From the NCBI RefSeq assembly GCF_000384115.1, contig NZ_KB913029.1:716907-780906 (forward strand): 64,000 nucleotides of DNA, written 5' to 3'. The notes under the pieces are model-generated. The model saw only the letters and a list, made by a program, of their open reading frames with translations. It was not told where the DNA came from and made no database searches. Shown here in pieces: positions 60,607 to 64,000 of this stretch; the first letter of the stretch is position 1, and each line of letters starts with the position of its first letter. The translations under genes were made by a program, and so were the position numbers. This stretch comes from Sporichthya polymorpha DSM 43042 (GTDB taxonomy: Bacteria > Actinomycetota > Actinomycetes > Sporichthyales > Sporichthyaceae).

Positions 60607-62493
60607 GTGCCGACCGTGCGTCGCAAACTGATCGCCCTGTTCGGAACCGGTGCCCTTCTCGGCGCCGCGGCCCTGCAATTCCTCACGTCGGCGCCGACGG
60701 CTGCCGCGTCCGTGACCCTGGTGACGTCGAGCGTGACCGCGAGCAACGGTCAGGTCGTCACCGCGACCAACCACCTCGTGCAGGACACCCCCGCGATCGC
60801 CGCGGCGAAACAGAAGTTCATCGAGCGCGCGCTCAGCGGCCAGGACCCCGCGACGAAGCATCTCGTCGGCAGCGACGGCTCGATCCGCCACGAGTACCTC
60901 GTGGTCTGGGCCGGCGACGGCAACGCCCTCGACAACAGCACCGCGACGCTGCCGGAGACCCCGCTCGATCTCGACACCAAGGGCGTCCCGGACTGGGTCC
61001 GTGACAACTCGGCCGCACCCGACTTCCTCGCGGTCATCGACGTCACCCGCGGCTCCCCGACCTACGGCCACGTCGTCAACACCGTCACGACCGGGCCGTT
61101 CGTCGGCAACGAGCCGCACCACATGCAGTACATGTGGCACAAGGGCGATCGCATCTACACCGGCAGCCTCTTCACCGACATGACGTACGTCTTCGACGTC
61201 ACCAAACTGCCGCTGATCGAGATCACCGGCGTCAACCTGCCGACCGACACGCCCTGCGGCTCCGTTCCCGACGCGTACGTGACGCTGAAGGACGGCACCG
61301 CCTACGGCACCTACATGGGCGGCGCGAACCTGCCCGGCCCGTGCTCGTACACGAACGGCGAGGTGCGGGTCAGCAACGGCTTCGGTGGCTCACCCGGATC
61401 CCTCGTCCGCGTCGGTCCGCAGGGCCAGACGCTCTCCGAGGTGCCGGCCGCGCTGACGCGCCCCGAGGGCCCCTGCAACAGCTACCCGGAGCTGCCGACG
61501 CCGACGTGCGCGAACCCGCACGGCATCCAGGCCCGCGAGGACCTGAACCGGCTGATCACCGCGGACTACGCCGAACCGCGCAACATCATCCTCGACCCGG
61601 TGACCGCGCCGGACCCCTACATCTTCCGTGACACCGTGCGGATCTGGGACATCACCAACCGGAACAACGCCAAGGTCATCTCGGTGTCGCACATGCCCGA
61701 CGGCCCCCGCAACCCGCGCGACCCGATGCACAACGAACCCCGCGGCGTGATGGAGGTCGGCGTCACGCACCAGCCGAAGCACAAGGGTGCGTTCGCCTCG
61801 TCCTCCTGCGGCGGCGTCATCTACTACACGCCCGACATCACCGCGAAGCAGCCGGTGTGGCGAGAGGTCTGGGACGTGACGGCCTCGACGCTCCACCACG
61901 CGCCGCAGTACCGCGGCGACGGCGGCTGCAGCGGAGCGAGCTGGGTGCAGGTCAGCCTCGACGACAACTACCTGTTCCACATCGTCATCGGGGCCGGGCC
62001 CGGCTCTCCCCTGCCGCGCTCGACCGAGGACAAGCAGGTCTACGTCCTCGACATCCGCAAGCTGCTGAAGGCCGGCACCGACACCACGTGTTCGATCGAC
62101 AACTACGACGAGGTCGTCCGCGGCGGCGCCGAGCCCGACTGCCCGACGCTGAGCGACACCTTCCGCGTCGAGGACAACTCCTCCGGCGGTCCGCACTGGG
62201 GCGCGATGGACAACTTCGCCCTAGGCAGCGACGGGCTCTACCACGAGACGACGAACGTCAAGCGCATCGCGTTCGCCAACTCCTTCGTCGCGCGCACCAC
62301 CGTCGACGGCAACCACGACCTCTGCCTGCTCAACTTCAGCAAGGGCAAGCTGAGCCTCGACAGGAGCTTCGTCGACGAGTACGAGGGCACCCCGTGCGTG
62401 AAGTTCGACCGGACTTCCTGGCCCCACGGCGCCTTCGGGGACGCGAAACCCCACGCGATGGTGTTCGCCGTCCCCGACGAGTACGTGAGGTAG
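60607..62493 (+). CDS. Secreted SBP56/methanethiol-oxidase-like propeller protein, tentative
   Basis: This 628-residue protein has a signal peptide ending near residue 34. Conserved-looking His-rich blocks follow: NEPHHMQYMWHKG near 170, TCANPHGIQAREDLNRLITADYAEPRN near 299-325, DGGCSGASWVQVSLDDNYLFH near 438-458 and GPHWGAMDNFAL near 525. Their order suggests the selenium-binding-protein (SBP56) beta-propeller, whose bacterial members oxidise methanethiol with copper. It is longer than usual SBP56 (about 460 residues), so this is tentative. The start is a GTG at 60607. A multicopper oxidase lies nearby. Confidence 0.6.
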   Translation: MPTVRRKLIALFGTGALLGAAALQFLTSAPTAAASVTLVTSSVTASNGQVVTATNHLVQDTPAIAAAKQKFIERALSGQDPATKHLVGSDGSIRHEYLVVWAGDGNALDNSTATLPETPLDLDTKGVPDWVRDNSAAPDFLAVIDVTRGSPTYGHVVNTVTTGPFVGNEPHHMQYMWHKGDRIYTGSLFTDMTYVFDVTKLPLIEITGVNLPTDTPCGSVPDAYVTLKDGTAYGTYMGGANLPGPCSYTNGEVRVSNGFGGSPGSLVRVGPQGQTLSEVPAALTRPEGPCNSYPELPTPTCANPHGIQAREDLNRLITADYAEPRNIILDPVTAPDPYIFRDTVRIWDITNRNNAKVISVSHMPDGPRNPRDPMHNEPRGVMEVGVTHQPKHKGAFASSSCGGVIYYTPDITAKQPVWREVWDVTASTLHHAPQYRGDGGCSGASWVQVSLDDNYLFHIVIGAGPGSPLPRSTEDKQVYVLDIRKLLKAGTDTTCSIDNYDEVVRGGAEPDCPTLSDTFRVEDNSSGGPHWGAMDNFALGSDGLYHETTNVKRIAFANSFVARTTVDGNHDLCLLNFSKGKLSLDRSFVDEYEGTPCVKFDRTSWPHGAFGDAKPHAMVFAVPDEYVR

Positions 62494-62542
62494 CGCGTCA
62501 GCGCCCCATCAGCTGAGTGGCGTGGTGGCACCCGTTACCCGT

Positions 62543-62839
62543 TCAGGTCCGGCACGCATCACGGCGGTGGTCGATGTCGAGCACCACCACGTGTCGGCGG
62601 TCGGCGTCGATCCGGTAGCGAACGCGGTACTCACCGCGGCGCGCTCGCCACAAGCCTTCGAGGGGCGCCCGCAGCGGAGCTCCGACGATCGTCGGTCGCG
62701 CGAGCAACGGACCCGAGACGAACTCCCACACGGCGAACGCCACAGTCGGCGGAAGGTCGTCCGTGAGCGCTCGGCGTGCGCCGGGTGCAAGCACGAGTCG
62801 GTAGGGCGACCTTTCGCCGGAGCCCTCCGGGTCAGGCAC
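62543..62839 (-). CDS. RelE/ParE-type toxin
   Basis: This 98-residue basic protein has the RelE fold pattern: YRLVLAPGARRAL at the start, and LRAPLEGLWRARRGEYRVRYRIDADRRHVVVLDIDHRRDA at the end, with the Arg-rich catalytic face. It starts at a GTG at 62839 and overlaps the antitoxin by eight bases. RelE-type toxins cleave mRNA on the ribosome. Confidence 0.9.
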   Translation of the reverse strand: MPDPEGSGERSPYRLVLAPGARRALTDDLPPTVAFAVWEFVSGPLLARPTIVGAPLRAPLEGLWRARRGEYRVRYRIDADRRHVVVLDIDHRRDACRT

Positions 62840-63122
62840 CGCGGCGGTTCCCGCGGCGCTGCTTCATCAACTCGGCCACCTCGTCGCCCCCGACGCCTTG
62901 ACCCGCCGCCACGTCCTGCTCGGCCTGAGCAACCCGAGCGACCGCTTCCGGATCGGACAACAACTCGATCGTTGCCTCGAGAGACTCCAGATCCTCAGCG
63001 GCCATGAGCACGACGTAGGACCGCCCGTTGCGCGTGATGTGCACGCGCTGATGCGTCCGATCCACCTCCTCGGCGATCTCGGACAGGCGCGCCTTGACCT
63101 CCGACAGAGGCAGGATGTCCAT
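62832..63122 (-). CDS. Phd/YefM-type antitoxin
   Basis: This 96-residue protein begins MDILPLSEVKARLSEIAEEV, the DNA-binding fold of Phd/YefM antitoxins, with HITRNGRSYVVLMAAEDLESLEAT next. The acidic C-terminal tail would wrap the toxin. It is upstream of, and overlaps, the RelE gene. The palindrome just upstream is its expected operator. Confidence 0.92.
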   Translation of the reverse strand: MDILPLSEVKARLSEIAEEVDRTHQRVHITRNGRSYVVLMAAEDLESLEATIELLSDPEAVARVAQAEQDVAAGQGVGGDEVAELMKQRRGNRRGA

Positions 63123-63123
63123 G

Positions 63124-63139
63124 GACCAGAATTCTAGTC
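63124..63139. promoter_or_regulatory. Toxin-antitoxin operator palindrome
   Basis: GACCAGAATTCTAGTC is an imperfect 16-bp palindrome (14 of 16 positions) two bases upstream of the antitoxin ATG, a standard site for autorepression by Phd-type antitoxins. Confidence 0.6.
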
Positions 63140-63194
63140 TACATCGCCGCCACCGCAAAGCGATTGGTCTGCCGCAGCGATACCCTGAGGCGAG

Positions 63195-63236
63195 ATGAGT
63201 TGCCGTCATTCCCACGTCGCACGCAGGGCGCATTGA
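63195..63236 (+). CDS. Candidate 13-residue leader peptide of the multicopper oxidase
   Basis: The ATG at 63195 follows GAGGCGAG and opens a frame encoding MSCRHSHVARRAH. Its stop codon TGA at 63234-63236 overlaps the TTG start of the oxidase gene. The Cys/His-rich peptide and the tight overlap suggest translational coupling, perhaps tuned by metal. Translation is unproven. Confidence 0.35.
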   Translation: MSCRHSHVARRAH

Positions 63237-64000
63237 GCATCACGCGACGCCGGGCGCTGGTTCTCGGAGGAACGGCGGCCTCCCTCGCGGTCGGCGGTGT
63301 CGCGTGGCGGCAGCTCGGCGGTTCGGACCACCTCGCGGCGGCCGCGGTCGAGGCGCCGCTACGGCAGCCCGCCGTCCTCGACTCCCGGAACGGTCGCCTG
63401 CAGGCGACCCTCACCGCGGCCGTCGGCACGGAGCTCGCCGGACGCGCCACGCGCGGCTTCAGCTACAACGGCACGTCACCGGGACCGACCCTGCGCGTGC
63501 GGCCGGGTGACGAGATCGCGCTGCGGTTGGTCAATCAACTGCCGGACATGACGAACCTGCACACGCACGGCCTGCGGGTGTCTCCCTCAGGAGCGGCGGA
63601 CAACCCGTTCGTCGAAATCGCGCCGGGCGCGTCGTTCGACTACCGCATCCGCGTCCCGGCGGACCATCCGGTCGGCACGTTCTGGTACCACCCCCACCAC
63701 CACGGCGTCGCCGCCGATCAGATCTTCGGCGGCCTGGCCGGCGCGCTGCTCGTCGTCCCACAGCGGAAGCCGATGGACATCGACGTCGCCGAGGACCTGG
63801 TGTTGCTGGTCTGCGACACCACGCTCTCCGGGGACGGAACGCCGGTCGGCCCGTCGCACGACGACCGGGTCATCGGGCGCGAGGGCGAGTTGCTCCTCGT
63901 CAACGGGCAGGCGCGTCCGACGATCGCGGCGCAGGCCGGCACCTGGCAGCGCTGGCGGCTGATCAACACCTGCACCTCACGGGTGCTCGACATCGGCCTG
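63233..64000 (+). CDS. Multicopper oxidase, twin-arginine exported, 3' end beyond window
   Basis: The first 256 codons are present. The TTG start at 63233 is followed by ITRRRALVLGG, a twin-arginine signal. The first cupredoxin domain has NLHTHGLRVS near residue 104 and FWYHPHHHGV near 145, the type-2/type-3 copper ligands of laccase/CueO-like oxidases. The gene runs off the right edge of the window, so the C-terminal copper motifs cannot be seen. The unusual TTG start and the overlapping tiny upstream frame may limit translation. Confidence 0.9.
   Translation, partial: MSITRRRALVLGGTAASLAVGGVAWRQLGGSDHLAAAAVEAPLRQPAVLDSRNGRLQATLTAAVGTELAGRATRGFSYNGTSPGPTLRVRPGDEIALRLVNQLPDMTNLHTHGLRVSPSGAADNPFVEIAPGASFDYRIRVPADHPVGTFWYHPHHHGVAADQIFGGLAGALLVVPQRKPMDIDVAEDLVLLVCDTTLSGDGTPVGPSHDDRVIGREGELLLVNGQARPTIAAQAGTWQRWRLINTCTSRVLDIGL

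Overview
The window is high-GC DNA with short intergenic gaps, many ATGA, GTGA and TGATG gene junctions, GTG and TTG starts, paired TetR regulators, F420-type LLM flavin oxidoreductases and a twin-arginine multicopper oxidase. This points to a chromosomal segment of a filamentous or soil actinomycete (Actinomycetota). A Sporichthya/Frankiales-like host is my impression only. I see no rRNA, tRNA, CRISPR array, integrase or insertion sequence.

Region 1 (about 236-32653, all on the minus strand) looks like one large uptake-and-catabolism island for an unknown, probably hydrophobic, substrate. From right to left it holds:
- a lipoprotein substrate-binding protein (31148-32653);
- an operon of LLM oxidoreductase, APH-type kinase, two CrtC/AttH-like 'RD[RH]SWG' proteins and a phytoene-desaturase-like flavoprotein (25118-31053);
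- a TetR pair (23762-25047);
- a decayed flavoprotein/SDR locus (21135-23584);
- a complete ABC operon of Liv type with a fused permease and three accessory envelope proteins (13014-20230);
- a second TetR pair (11648-12948);
- another binding protein (10051-11532);
- a ten-gene operon (236-9896) with two more SWG-family proteins, an APH-type kinase, a P450, a PEP-mobile-domain protein, an LLM oxidoreductase, a tyrosine phosphatase and orphan heme-copper oxidase subunit III/IV genes.
A 17-bp imperfect palindrome, TTGCACA-N3-TGTCTA(A/G), recurs upstream of these units and suggests one regulon.

Region 2 (about 33100-36040) has a second tyrosine phosphatase, two genes that look truncated head to head, and a secreted CAP-domain protein. 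Region 3 (36065-45540) is signalling and envelope: a CHASE3-type hybrid histidine kinase, a REC-EAL protein, a secreted subtilase, a DUF808/YedI membrane protein, a multi-PAS kinase with a degenerate ATPase end, and an HD-domain protein. Region 4 (45586-50647) carries a frameshifted YbdK-type carboxylate-amine ligase, a frameshifted universal stress protein, and a GH15 trehalase plus glucose dehydrogenase pair that could turn trehalose into gluconolactone.

Region 5 (50836-55295) contains a flavodoxin-like protein, two ferredoxins and a cysteine-containing HTH regulator that share a 12-7-12 operator. Beyond them are a Dyp/DUF7405-like protein and the fifth SWG-family paralogue. Region 6 (55531-64000) is mostly exported proteins: a propeller-like protein, a Rieske protein, a penicillin-binding lipoprotein, an SBP56-like propeller protein, a Phd/RelE module and the start of a multicopper oxidase cut by the window edge.

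All functions are assigned by reading motifs and context. No database search was run.
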